Shown: in pieces, positions 49,599 to 60,417 of the stretch
Layout of the letters: each line of letters opens with the position of its first letter
Position numbering within the stretch: the stretch's first letter is position 1
Assembly (NCBI GenBank): GCA_964035575.1
Contig: OZ037840.1
Coordinates: 930,001-994,000 of the forward strand
DNA length: 64,000 nt
Direction of reading: 5' to 3'
Source: Rhynchopus sp. YZ270_cl-10
Lineage: Eukaryota > Euglenozoa > Diplonemea > Diplonemida > Diplonemidae
Notes under the pieces: generated by a model
Seen by the model: only the letters and a program-made list of their open reading frames with translations
What the model was told of the DNA's origin: nothing
The model's database searches: none
Position numbers and translations under genes: made by a program

Positions 49599-50810
49599 AT
49601 GGAGATATGGTTTGAATGCACAACATCTGGACAACGCTGTGCTGCAGAGGTGGGGGAGGGTTGCAGTGCTGCAGATCTGCAGGAGCGTGCTGTTGCGGTG
49701 TTGTACCCACAGAGCGTGGTGTCGGCCGAGGCAGTGGGGCTGTGTGTGGATGGTGCTGATGGTGAGGTGCTGGCACCGGAGGTTCTGATTGCCCACACCG
49801 CACTGTGCGCAGGCGGGACTGTCTATGTGAGCAGACGGAAGCAGGACAGCAGTGGTGTGTGGGTGCCGAAGCGCTATAATGTGAGAGGTTCCATCGGAGA
49901 CGTATGCGAGGACACACTCGTAGTGGGTGGCGAACACGCCGTCACCATCAACCTCGTCACCACCGAGGTCACACCTCTCCCTGCCTTAGGCGAACCTCTG
50001 CACAGGATGGTTCTCATGCCACACCACATCGTCTACTGCAGTTCACCGAGCAATGCTGTGCACTTTAGACTGCGTGACAACGGTGCAGAGGTTGTGGTCC
50101 GTATGGCACGCATGGTTGACAGGATTATGGCCATGCGGGTCACCGAGGCGGTGCTGATTGGTACCAGTTCACAGATCGTACAGTACTCCTGTGAGGGGGT
50201 GAAGATGCGCACCATTGATCAGTGTGGGTGGTCCTTTGCAGTGTCACCCTGCGAGACCCTGCTCTTGACCAACCACCGTGCCATTGTGGTGCACCGTCTG
50301 GACACCCCTGAGCTGCATGAGGTGCACCGTGTGGACACAGGGCTGACAGGAGCGTCGCGCTTTGTACAGCCGTCGTTTTCGCCCGACGGAAGCCTCGCAG
50401 TGTTGAGCTGTGGCGACAAGCACACCGTCCGCACCATTGACATCGTCTCTGGGAAGGCCCTCTGCACACTGCCCAGTGGAGAGGACAAGATACATGCTGC
50501 CTGCTTCAGTGCGTGCTCGCGATACCTCTTCACGGTTACTGTAAGGAGTGTGCAGCAGTGGGACGCACGCAGTGGAGCCCCCATGGGATGCACTCACATC
50601 GATTGCGCGTGGTCTGTGCATGCATCAACAGACGGGTGCAGGCTGGTTGTTGTTGGAAGTATTACCTCGGTGCTCGACATTGCTGCCATCAACATGCAGG
50701 TGTCAGAGCAGGACGCCCTGCTACATGGTCCACCTCGTCCCCTTCCCCTTCCCAGTCCCAAGCGAACTGGTGCGTCAAGGGAGTCACGCTGCAGGTGTGT
50801 GTGTTCGTGA
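49599..50810 (+). CDS. Ubiquitin-like plus beta-propeller protein, array copy 3
   Basis: 403 aa. The N-terminal 80 residues are identical to copy 1. The propeller differs by substitutions and short indels between strands (for example VPKRYNVRGSIG and SSPSNAVHF), a pattern expected for surface loops. It ends SRCRCVCS. Start, leader and 3' flank match the other copies. Confidence 0.78.
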   Translation: MEIWFECTTSGQRCAAEVGEGCSAADLQERAVAVLYPQSVVSAEAVGLCVDGADGEVLAPEVLIAHTALCAGGTVYVSRRKQDSSGVWVPKRYNVRGSIGDVCEDTLVVGGEHAVTINLVTTEVTPLPALGEPLHRMVLMPHHIVYCSSPSNAVHFRLRDNGAEVVVRMARMVDRIMAMRVTEAVLIGTSSQIVQYSCEGVKMRTIDQCGWSFAVSPCETLLLTNHRAIVVHRLDTPELHEVHRVDTGLTGASRFVQPSFSPDGSLAVLSCGDKHTVRTIDIVSGKALCTLPSGEDKIHAACFSACSRYLFTVTVRSVQQWDARSGAPMGCTHIDCAWSVHASTDGCRLVVVGSITSVLDIAAINMQVSEQDALLHGPPRPLPLPSPKRTGASRESRCRCVCS

Positions 50811-51608
50811 AGGGGAGGGTGTGGCGGCATTGGTAGAGGGAGCATGGGAAAAACTGGCTATATTTTTTATTTTATCCACCATTCTCAGGGATTTTTCTAA
50901 TTCTGGATTGGGATTGGGATTTCGGAAAAATAAAAAAATTCCCTGAAAAAAATTCCCTGTTTTTCCCTACAGCAATTTCAGGTACATTCTACTCCACCGC
51001 ACCCCCAGAGAGTTTCGCCTGTGGGATGCGATCCATCAACGCGATCAAATAACGCGAAAAAAGGGGAAAAGGAAAAAAAAAAAGTCCCGGATTTTTGAGG
51101 AAAAAATTGGCTCTGCAGGCGGTTGCTGTAGTTGTGGGTGCGGATGTTCGCGTCAGTTGCAGGGAAACGTCCAGCATCCGAGACATTTGAGGTTGTGCAC
51201 AAGAAGAAGGAGACGTGTCAATCGCATTCAATTATGAGGGTTGGAAGACGGAGGAGATCTCAAATGTTGCGTACCGTGGCTTCGCCAGGAATCTTTGGGT
51301 GCCATGACTGCCGTTTCTTTCATAAATGTACCGAGGTTACTGATAAGGCTGACACACTACGGATTGTGGTTCACCCTCCCCACCTGCCTACAGGGGAGAA
51401 AGCGCCTCGCCTCCCTGCACTGGCAGCGACAGCTTTTACGGGGGGAAAGCTCGGGACCCCGGCGAGAGCCCTGATGACAATCGGGAAAATTTTTTTTTTC
51501 CCCCACAAAAAAGTCAAAAAACAGCCCAAAAACTATACCAAAAAAACAGGGAATTTTTTGGATTGGGATTTCGGAATTTGGCCAAAAAGGGACGGATTTA
51601 GAGATATC
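50811..51608. other. Non-coding, transposon-derived in part
   Basis: After ~35 bp of shared 3' flank the sequence changes. A gattgggatttcgg phrase occurs at ~50914 and ~51560, and the cgtaccgtggcttcgccag block recurs from ~18906. The long plus-strand open frame here (51132-51815) runs through a transposon end and is not a credible gene. Confidence 0.4.
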
Positions 51609-51776
51609 CTTGACCATTCTACAGTTATCCCCCACTACAATTATCCCACCCCCCCTCGGTCCCCCCCTCCCCTTTATATATTGGTACAGAAAACACAAGT
51701 GCACCAAGTGCAGCGTATCTTTCAATATTATTTGGTTGCCAACTTATTTGGTCGCCAAGTTTCTTGTCCTACTGTA
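51609..51776. mobile_element. Tc1/mariner-type ends, partial
   Basis: TACAGTTATCCCCCACTACA at ~51618 resembles pogo/Tigger-type ends. At 51733-51776, TTTGGTCGCCAAGTTTCTTGTCCTACTG followed by TA is the right end of the element family at 278-870. The right end abuts atgaaattgag, the sequence that follows cagtat in the uninterrupted spacer at 48955, marking the insertion point. No matching left end found. Confidence 0.5.
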
Positions 51777-51777
51777 T

Positions 51778-52262
51778 ATGAAATTGAGAATAGTACTTCT
51801 CTCATCATATCCTGAAGTCAGTTTCTAATATTCTTCTCGAACTTTTTGCACAAGAAAGCTGTACCCACTGTGGTTCAAAGATCTCCAGCGGGATAGTCGA
51901 GACCTCGAAAAAAGATTTTGAAAATATCGAAATTGCATGACACATTTTGTCGAGACTCGAAAACACCCAAAACCACATGTCGCTCTGCACAAAGATCATC
52001 ATACCACTGTGTGTATCGGTTTGTGTTGTTGCATCTTGCTTTCCCTTTTATGAGGTGACGAAGCACAGAGAGGCTTAGGTTCATCTCAACTCTTCTCTGT
52101 GTTACCCCTTCTCTTGAACATGCAAAGCAAAGGCTTCGGTGAGGCTGCTTACCCAACCAAAGGATGTTGCAGCCATCCTATCTTCTCTCATGGGTCTTGC
52201 AGCAGCACGGTGCCTCTTTGTTTCAGTCGGGTGTGCACAACATGCACACTCATCTTTCATTC
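51778..52262. repeat. Spacer of the propeller array, unit 4, without gene
   Basis: Repeats 48959-49380 nearly base for base (tatcctgaagtcag..., cgagacctcg, gaggtgacgaagcacagagaggc, aacatgcaaagcaaaggcttc). No propeller gene follows, so either the array ends here or a fourth gene was lost. Confidence 0.6.
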
Positions 52263-52344
52263 ACAGTAAGTCACCGACCAAGATGGGTACTTGGTGTGTA
52301 CATGCACATTATGTCTCATACACAGTATCTCACTCTAACTTTCT

Positions 52345-52381
52345 CCGACCCCATAACCACCCAAGGTGGGTATGGGGTCGG
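52345..52381 (+). other. Strong stem-loop
   Basis: CCGACCCCATA..CCACC-CAA-GGTGG..TATGGGGTCGG forms a nearly uninterrupted 17-bp stem with a 3-nt loop. It could act in 3' processing or be a miniature element; no other evidence. Confidence 0.5.
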
Positions 52382-53433
52382 ATAAATGCAAATGCGGTGC
52401 TAGTGCATAAAAAAGCTGTCATTCGGTGTGGCTGAAACCCCTACAAGCCCACCACATAGCCATCACACCAGAACAGTGTTCCAGAAAACCATGTCAAGGA
52501 CATGTCAATATAGGTCCCCTCCGGAACACCAAAGAAGTACAAAAAATACACCGTATTTTTTTTTAGTAAACACCTTTGACACGTTTGACAAAATGCTCCA
52601 GACCCTCGTGAAAAGTCGCGCGTTCTGCGTATCCACCTCCCCGCTTGTTTTCCCCCTCTCTTTTCCCCCCTGTGCTCCACAATATTTTCTGTACTTCAGG
52701 CAAACACATTCAAACCGTAAATCTGCGTATTTACCGTTAGGGTAGGCACAATTTTTTTTTTTTGTTTAATGCTCGGTCGGGTCCCAAAAAGTTCCGCGCG
52801 CGCGCGCAGAAAAAAACACACAAAGAAAAAAAAACACACACACAGAGACACAACAAAAATAAAACATCGAAGCCATGGGGGGGTCCGTAAGTTTGTGTAT
52901 TAGTGTGTAAAATTTCCGGCCCTTTTGGGTGAAAAAAAAAAAGGGTGAGGGGAGTTGGGTCCAGTCATAGGGGGTATAGCATATTTTTTGGAAAATTCTT
53001 CAAAAAAGCAAGGATTTTTGCTGAGCACAATGAAATTTTCAGAAAAATCCCAATTTTCGGCCAAATTTGGAGCAAATTAGGGCCCACACACCCCGATTTT
53101 GGGTAAAAAACCGACTTCATTTTTGCTCAGGAGTGCCTACGATTACGTAAACCAGAGGTCCTCTGGATGCATGCATTGATAAACACAACACTGGAAATTG
53201 CAAGGAACAGGTCTGCATGCGTGTTCTCTAGCCACTACAGTCACAGGGTATGCACAAAATGACCGTATTGTGGTTGAATTTTGACTTGCAAATGTTTTTC
53301 ACGAACATGTATTTCTGAGGTTTTTTGGATTCTTTGGGCCATTTTATGACTTCGGGTGCCTACCACGCCCGTTTTTGAGCAATAAAATTCCTTTTGTCTG
53401 GTCAAAAATCGCCTTGTACTTGTGAAAGGAATT
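52382..53433. other. Intergenic, no gene recognised
   Basis: Contains a (CG)n tract at ~52796-52808 followed by a CA-rich stretch. The remainder is A/T-rich. No protein-like ORF. Confidence 0.4.
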
Positions 53434-53957
53434 GCTAAGGAAATGTGAAATATGCGTGTTTTTGTACACAAAAGTGCGTTTTGGGTGCTTCTGAAGGGTC
53501 AAAACACCAAAATTTTGCGTTTTTTTTGCGTTTTTGGTCTCCCAAGGACACACTATTTTCGGTGAATTTTTTTTTCACCCTTTGCGAAAAAAAACTGAAA
53601 AATCACGGCTATAAGAACGCTAAGGAAAAATCGATATTCATTTTTTGGGCAGAAAAGTGCGTTTTAGGTGCCCACCGATGGTCAAAACATCAATTTTTTT
53701 TGTTTTTGGCATCTTTGGACACCCAAGGACCCACTATCGGGGTGATTTTTTTTGCCTGAGATTTGTCTTTGCCAAAATCGAAAAAAAAAAAAATTGTGAC
53801 AGAATTTGCTAAGGAAAAGTCGAAATTGTGGGCCCCTGTAGTAATGAGGATAATAAGGTGCATAATGCATATGGTTTACGGTTTACCCCCAGATCGTCAA
53901 AACACCCAATTTTTGCGTTTTTTTGCACTTTTTGGTGCCCAAAAACCCAACTCAGGG
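53434..53957. repeat. ~187-bp tandem repeat, three diverged units
   Basis: GCTAAGG anchors at 53434, 53619 and 53808 (spacing 185 and 189). Each unit carries a gtgcgttttgggtgc..gtcaaaacacc..gcgtttttttg..cccaagga.ccactat order. Not coding. Confidence 0.6.
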
Positions 53958-53965
53958 GTCGAAAT

Positions 53966-54992
53966 CAGGGGAGTTTAAAATGTCGGTTTACCGGTTTCAA
54001 AAACCGAAAAATTCGGTTTGAGGATTTTGAAAAAAAAAAAAAAAAAAGCTATGGAAAATCTGGATTTTTGAAAAAAAAAATTTTTCCTCGTAACAGGGTT
54101 TCTGGCCAGAAAATCTTGTTTTTGCAGATAATGTGACCCCACCATTTGACGGACGGAGCTCGGAGAAGCCAAACATGAGTGAGAGAGGAAGGGGGAAGTG
54201 AGGCCCTGAGGGATAACCCCATCCCTCAAAAATTTCCTTAACACTCTGTGTTAAGGTTTTTAAGGTTGCTTTTGCTACGCACCCTGTACCTACACCCCCC
54301 CATACGGGGTCCACCAAAAATCGACATTTCACGCAGAGGCACCAAAGTGTAAGAATTTTTCGGCGTTGGAAAGATCGGGCCAAAAAAATGAGGTATTTAG
54401 AATACAGTTTTCTGAGAGATTTGTTTTTAATTCCTATTTTCGTGTCGCGAGTTTACGTGGGAAACGCTTTAGAAACGTGCGTTCCTTAAGGCAAAACGGG
54501 CGTTTTTCACCGAAAACCACGAGTTTCAGCCCAAAACCCGTTTTTTTTGGGCCCAGACCCGTGTATGTGGCGCCGGAAACGCACTTGCGGGTACCGAAGG
54601 TGGGCTGCGGTTTGTAACCACTCGTTGCGTTGCTTGGGTTCCGTTCGATGCATTCAGATCGGTTGCGTTGTGTTGGATGCGTTCGTTGTGTTCTGTTCGT
54701 GGGTGCCTGTTCGTTTCTGTTCAGATCTTTGCGTTCATCAACCACCATCAAGAGGGAGCGATGATCAGCAAAACTAAATTCTTGCTATTTACAACCCGCC
54801 TCAAAAATTCACTTTTTGTCAAAAAAATTTTAAAAAGGAACAGAAATCGAAAAAAGTTGTTAAGGGATGAAGGGTGGGGGGTGGGGCCCGTGGGGGGGCG
54901 AGAAAGCTCGGAATTCGCTTTTTTTTGCCCAAACCGATTTTTTACCTCAAACCGATTTTTTTGAAAAAAATCCAAACTTTTAAACTCCCCTG
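53966..54992. mobile_element. hAT-like non-autonomous element with exact 8-bp TSD
   Basis: The ends CAGGGGAGTTTAAAA (53966-53980) and their perfect mirror (54978-54992) are flanked on both sides by GTCGAAAT (53958-53965 and 54993-55000). An 8-bp duplication and CAG-start ends define hAT transposons. Subterminal AAACCGA-type repeats lie inside both ends. The 1,027-bp interior has no transposase, so it needs a partner in trans. Confidence 0.85.
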
Positions 54993-55045
54993 GTCGAAAT
55001 TTTCCCGAAAAAAAAATTTTTTTTTTTGAGATTTTTCGATTTTTT

Positions 55046-55445
55046 GACAAGGCGCTGGCCCATACAAAATGCACTGGTGGTGCAGAAAAATGGCCGGGGA
55101 ATAAACTCTAGATGCTCAAAACAGCTCAATTCATGCTTTTTTTAACTTTTTGGTCCCAGAAGGGTACCCAGGGTGTAGTGAGCAGGCCTCAAAAACACTT
55201 GCGAAAAAAAATTGGGATTTTTTTTTTTTTCGATTTTTCGATTTTTCGACAAGGCGCTGGCCCATACAAAGTGCACTGGTGGTGCAGAAAATGGCCGGGG
55301 AATTAACTCTAGATGCTCAAAACAGCCCAATTCTTGCTTTTTTTGACTTTTTGGTCCCAGAAGGGTGCCAAGGGTGTAGTGAGCAGGCCTCAAAAACACT
55401 TGTGAAAAAAAAATTTGGGATTTTTTTTTTTTTTGAGATTTTTGA
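55046..55445. repeat. ~202-bp tandem repeat, two units
   Basis: GACAAGGCGCTGGCCCATAC at 55046 and 55248. The two units are highly similar (ctctagatgctcaaaacagc, ggtcccagaagggt, gtagtgagcaggcctcaaaaacac). Confidence 0.75.
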
Positions 55446-55554
55446 AAAATCGGCCGATTTTGCGACCAATTTTGGCTGGGGAATTTCGGCGACCAAAGGG
55501 CCCTTTGGTTTTTTCCAAAAAATCGGGTATTTTTTGTGTGTACAATTGTACACC

Positions 55555-55700
55555 CGGTCTGCCGGTCTTTTTCGAGGGTGGGTAGGACCGGCCCTTATAG
55601 CCGGTAATCCTTAAGAGCCGGTCTTTTTACGGACCCTAAAGACCGGCTAAAGACCGGCTATACACACTAATTACGTGTCTGGTCGTTGCCGGTCTATTTA
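55555..55700. repeat. Cluster of ACCGGTCT-type iterons
   Basis: About ten copies of GACCGG/CCGGTC in both orientations within 150 bp, next to the palindrome GTACAATTGTAC at ~55539. This resembles a subterminal region of a transposon, but I could not find a partner end. Confidence 0.4.
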
Positions 55701-56328
55701 CGGATCCCCCATGCTGTTTTCTAATTCTGGAAAATTTCCGGAAAATTTCGACATCCGGAAGCAATTTTTTTCCTTGAAAAAACAGTGGGTTTTCAGGAAT
55801 CCGCTCGTTCTGTGGTGGGGGATATACAGAAAAACCGGCAAAATTTTAGTGGCATAAATTTCCACAAAATATGAACCCATCCTCATAAACAAGGGTCATT
55901 TTCAGGTCGGAAAATCCAAATTCGGATAAAATTGTGGCGTTCCTGACTGGGAACAGGTAGCGCCGCAGGCGCACGGTACCCAACTTTTGTCTTTTTCTTT
56001 TCCCCTTTTCTCTGCTTTCTTTTGATGCGCGATCCGATTGGTCATATGATAGAATTATATCATGTGACCCACTCGTATATGGAGGATTCTGTGTTCGAAG
56101 ATCCCCGGTATCACATATGATACTGATTTCCATGGATACACATGAAAAGGAGTTCCGTGCTATTCACAGAACTCGATAGGCGATTGAGCTTATCTAACAA
56201 CAACCAAAACAAAAGAAAGTACAAAGAAGAGAATAAAAAATGCAGGAAAAATAGACAAAGAGAAAAACAAAGAGATTTTGACAAAGTGAACAATAAAATT
56301 TGGAATCTCAAAATTTTCCGCGCGCGCA
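55701..56328. other. Intergenic, no gene recognised
   Basis: Includes a GCGCCGCAGGCGCACGGTAC block (~55961) that also occurs near 500. No protein-like ORF. Confidence 0.4.
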
Positions 56329-57627
56329 TTAACCCTTAGCCAACGAGCAACCCGTACAGGGGTTGTTTTTTTGGGGGGTTTTATGAAGAACACCAGTAAA
56401 CAATTTCTTTTTTGGACTTTTTGATCGATTTTTTTTTATGTTGAAAAGATTTGTCACGAAACGTTCCAAAAAACATGTTTTTGGGAGAAAAAAACAACCA
56501 CATATTTGGTAGGCAGCGTCAGGGATTGTCCCTCCCAAACACTGAAAGAGGTTCTCAGTGTCGTCGGCCAAGCCCCTTCACCAAAAAAGACTACAACAAG
56601 AAAACAAACACACAGAAAAAAAAAGTAAAAGAATGCCCTTCCTCAGTCCGGAAGCATCACCTCAACCGGTCACACCTGCCGTAAAATAGAGAGAGGTTAC
56701 AGAATACAGAATTAACCCTATACCTCCCAAGCCGTTTTTTCAAGCCACTTTTGAGTTTTGGTTTTTGGGGCTCTCCAACCGGTAAGGGTACCCCAGATGC
56801 AAATTTTTGATCGTGCCTGGCCGCAATTGAAAGATTTTGAACACGGCTTTCAATTCCATTTTTTTAAGATTTTTTTTCGAAAAAAAATGTTATCCCCGAA
56901 ATGAGGTGAGCATAAAATCCACTTTTTGGTTTTTGACTAATTCGGCCGGCCGAGGAAAAACCCGTAAATTATTGTTGTCCGAAAATGGCGTTATTTGAAA
57001 GATTGATCACAAAATCTTTTCAAAGAAAAAAAAATCGAGCAAAAAGTCCTAGTAGAACCCAACTTATATGAGTGCAGCTCTGTTAGCAGCCATGTCTAAA
57101 ACTGGTTTCCTTAACGATTTACACTGAAACATGTCTAAAAACGTAAAAAATGGGCGATTTTTCACAATTTGGGCATCTCCTGAGGTCGAAAGCCCCCAGA
57201 ATGGGTCGGAACGACCCTGTGACCCGAAAATCCATGAAAAAAGCACCCCGAAATACGAAAAAACAGTGAAAATTCGGCTTACTGTGTGCTCTGCATAGGT
57301 CGTGTGTGCGGGGTGTTTTTTGTGGTTTTGGTGGCAGCTCGCCCCAGCATCCAAATGGCAAATAGATGCACAAAGGTTTTCGATTTTTGCTTATTTTAAA
57401 AGATTTGAGTCAAATAGTTTCCCCATAAACCAAAGGATTTTTACGAAAATAAGCAGAACCATTATCAGATCATGATGACCCTTAGCCATAACCATGTCCT
57501 TCGGGTCGAAAGGGTGCCTCTTGGGTGGGTAGCAGTAGACAGATCCAAAGTGCAATCAGATGCGTAAAAGTTTTCGATTCTTGTTTCTTTTGAAAGATTT
57601 GTGTCAAAATCTTTGAAATATATAAAA

Positions 57628-59083
57628 ACACGGCTTCGCAAATATATTCAATATATTTTAAATATTGATGAATATTGAAATATGATTATTATTAAAAATA
57701 TTGAATCAATATTTTGGAAAAAAATAATCAATATTTTAATAAATATTGACAAATATTGCAATATATTGAAAATACTGATAAATATTGAAATATTGGTAAA
57801 TATTGGTAAATTTTATGTGCAATTTTACTGTGGTGGTTTCCGTTTTTTGTTTTTGTTAGACGTGTAGGATTGTGACCTGACAAACTGCTGAGACGTCCCC
57901 TTATTGTTCATCCAGCACCACGCGTGTCTCATTTTATGCACCAGGCCACGTTCTACTGTGACCCCGACGGCGTGATTCGTCGGGCGGGTTGGCCATCGGG
58001 AGGGCAGCGAGATGTCAAGGAGAAAACTTCGCGCTGCAATTGAAGAGGAAACTAAGAGAGGAGATTCAAGCTAGGGGAAAAAATGTTACTTCGGGGAGGG
58101 GACCGAAGGGGTCTTTATGTGTCGCTCTTGACAAAACAATTCTGATACACAACACTACAAAGTGTGTCGAGGGGAGGGAAAACAGGTGACCCTAGATTTA
58201 AGGGGCAGGACGGGGTGGGTGAGCCAGATGACACACCGCGAACAGTGGGGGTAGAACAACAGTCCAGTCTGATGGCTGCTTGCACCACTTCTTCTTGACG
58301 GAGCGCCTCCTGCAACTCTTCTAGGGGGCGAGAACCAAAAATTCTGCACAACGACTTCAGCGACTCGCAAGGTTTATCTGTCCCGCTTAGCTCGCTCGCC
58401 AAGAAGCCGACAAGAGTTCTGAGGCGAGGTGTCACGTGGCTGTAGATGTCGGCCCCTGAGGAGGCCCGGGTATCACCAGGAGTGGGGCATCGTTTCGCGG
58501 CTGGGGGTTGTGGACTATCCCTTTTCCCGGCCACGATGTGTTCCAACTTAGATTCGAGTTCATCCAAGTCTGTGGCGGTCACCTTGTGGAAAGTGGACTC
58601 CACGCGTTCCAAAAACCCCTTGAGCCGGTACATCTCTTCTTCGTCGGAGGAGGCTGCTTCGTTCGCTTTCCTCACTTCCACCAGGATCGCCCCCAGCGTC
58701 GAGCCGTTCTGCGCCTTGCCGATTTTGGCCTGGAACGCCACCCACCGACCCGCACGGGACGCGTTCATCTTGCCGGAGAAGATGTTGCCGATTAGATCGA
58801 CAATCTGGTACGCCACAGTGTTCCACGTACATTTTTCAACGTACATTTTTCAATATTTTCAAAATATTGAAAATATTGATCAATATATTGAAAATATTGA
58901 TCAATATTTTCAATATATTGATCAATATTTTACTATTTTCCCACTGAAAAATACCATACAAAATAAATCAATATTTATCAATATTTTTAATATTTTTGTT
59001 TTTTTTACACGTACTTTTTGAAAATATTAAAATATTGAACTTTTTTCAAAAAACTATTATTAAATATATTTGCGAAGCCGTGT
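57628..59083. mobile_element. TIR element carrying a 243-aa ORF
   Basis: Perfect 21-bp ends ACACGGCTTCGCAAATATAT(T) at 57628-57648 and mirror at 59063-59083. A/T-rich ATATTGA-type subterminal repeats line both arms. Flanks share only AAAA. Class unknown: the cargo is not a transposase I recognise. It was inserted into one unit of the satellite. Confidence 0.75.
58115..58846 (-). CDS. Unrecognised cargo protein of the TIR element
   Basis: 243 aa; an alternative start is the Met at residue 27 (MNASRAGRWVAFQAK). The composition is ordinary and GC-richer than its surroundings. Residues ~45-110 look helical and acidic (SSDEEEMYRLKGFLERVESTF), followed by a short Pro/Lys stretch (PAAKRCPTPGD) that could be a nuclear signal and a second helical region (~135-185). 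No DDE, RT or zinc motif. It may be captured host sequence or the end of a longer, spliced gene. Confidence 0.4.
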   Translation of the reverse strand: MYVEKCTWNTVAYQIVDLIGNIFSGKMNASRAGRWVAFQAKIGKAQNGSTLGAILVEVRKANEAASSDEEEMYRLKGFLERVESTFHKVTATDLDELESKLEHIVAGKRDSPQPPAAKRCPTPGDTRASSGADIYSHVTPRLRTLVGFLASELSGTDKPCESLKSLCRIFGSRPLEELQEALRQEEVVQAAIRLDCCSTPTVRGVSSGSPTPSCPLNLGSPVFPPLDTLCSVVYQNCFVKSDT

Positions 59084-59781
59084 AAAAATATTTTAACGAA
59101 AACGAGTAGAACCTCATACAGAGCATGGGGTGTCATTGAGGAACCAGAATAGGGGATACCCGTCCAAAGGGCCGCGAAAAGTGGTACTACTCCCCCCAGC
59201 ATCGAAAGTAATATCAGATGCACAAAAGTTTTCGATTTTTGCTTCTTTTGAAAGATCGGTGCAAATTCTTTCAACATAAAAAAAGTGTTTTTACGAAAAT
59301 GAGTAGAACCTATGTCAGAGCACGTTGTCTTACAGATTTTAGAATATGGGGGGGTCACAGGGGTGCTCACACCCCCACCCCGCCTCCCCCCAGCATCGAA
59401 AGTAATATCCGATGTATAAAAGTTTTCGATTCTTGCTTCTTTTGAAAGATCGGCGAAAAATCTTTCGAAATATATAAAAAATTGTGTTCACGAAAATGGG
59501 TAGAACCCGACTAAGGGCTTGGCGGCATTGGGTATCGCGAAAAGTACAGATTGGGGGTGTGGGTGAAAAAACGTCACTTTTGGTGAAAGTAGCACCCCAG
59601 CCCCCAGCACCGAAAGTAATATCCGATGCATAAAAGTTTTCGACTCTTGCTTCTTTTGAAAGATCGGTGCAAATTCTTTCCACATGAAAAAAATGTTTTT
59701 ACAAAAATGAGTTGAACCTGTCTAACAGCATGGCGTCATTTCGAAAGCCATTAAAGTGGCTCTTGGGGTGTATAGGGTTAA

Positions 59782-60402
59782 AAGAAAAAAAAAAAACTGA
59801 AAGTTGATGCTATTTTCTGGTTTTTGGGTTGGTGCCCAAGGCCCAACCAAGGCCCCAAAAAATGTCAAAAATATGTTATTTGTCACATATGAGCAAAAAT
59901 AAAGCAATTGCGGGGTCGCACGACCTCCCATTCGTAACACAGCCACCCTCACACCAACAGGGCTTTCACCTCCTTTTCACTGTTTTTCACTGGTTTTGAC
60001 TGTTTTGACCGGTTTTCACTGTTTTTCACTATTTTTTGTTCCTCTCTCAGGCTGTTCATACAACTTCTACTCCATATTTCTGACCGATTTTTTTTTTATT
60101 GATGTCATTTGCTCTCGATCTTTCAAATAACGCCATTTTCGAGTTCCGGTTTTGCACACATATTTCGTCAGAGGACTGCGGGAGCTATTTTCCCCGAAAT
60201 TTTGGGTGTTTTTTTCCAAGCATTTTGGATTTTTACAAAATATTTTTTTTTCAAAAAAAATCCAAAAAATAAATAATCAAAAGTTCTGCTCAAAATCTTT
60301 CAATTGCGACCAGAATCGGTCAAAAAGTCGTTGCCCTTCACATTTTGCCTCTTGGAGAGCCTGGACCCCCAAAAACAAAAAAAAACACACCTAAAAATCC
60401 CT
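59782..60402. other. Interior of outer element, no gene recognised
   Basis: A/T-rich. Includes short repeats of ttttcactgttttgac around 59978-60040. No protein-like ORF. Confidence 0.4.
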
Positions 60403-60417
60403 TCGTTGGCTAAGGGT

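Larger units (their letters stand above)
57377..59720. repeat. ~194-214-bp tandem repeat, five units, one interrupted
   Basis: TTTTCGAT/C anchors at 57377, 57571, 59229, 59423 and 59637. The gap of 1,658 bp between the second and third becomes 202 bp when the 1,456-bp element at 57628-59083 is removed. Units share tgaaagat..ttcaa..ttacgaaaatgagtagaacc. Confidence 0.75.
56712..59781. mobile_element. Inner piggyBac-like element with satellite interior
   Basis: TTAA plus CCCTATACCTCCCAAG (56712-56731) faces CTTGGGGTGTATAGGG plus TTAA (59762-59781); the 16-bp ends differ at two bases. The interior is mainly a tandem repeat of about 200 bp, itself split by another element. No transposase. Confidence 0.75.

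Noticed and set aside
51132-51815. 227-codon plus-strand ORF
   Set aside because: It runs through a Tc1-type transposon end and homopolymer tracts; no domain is visible and the 3' part is repeat spacer.
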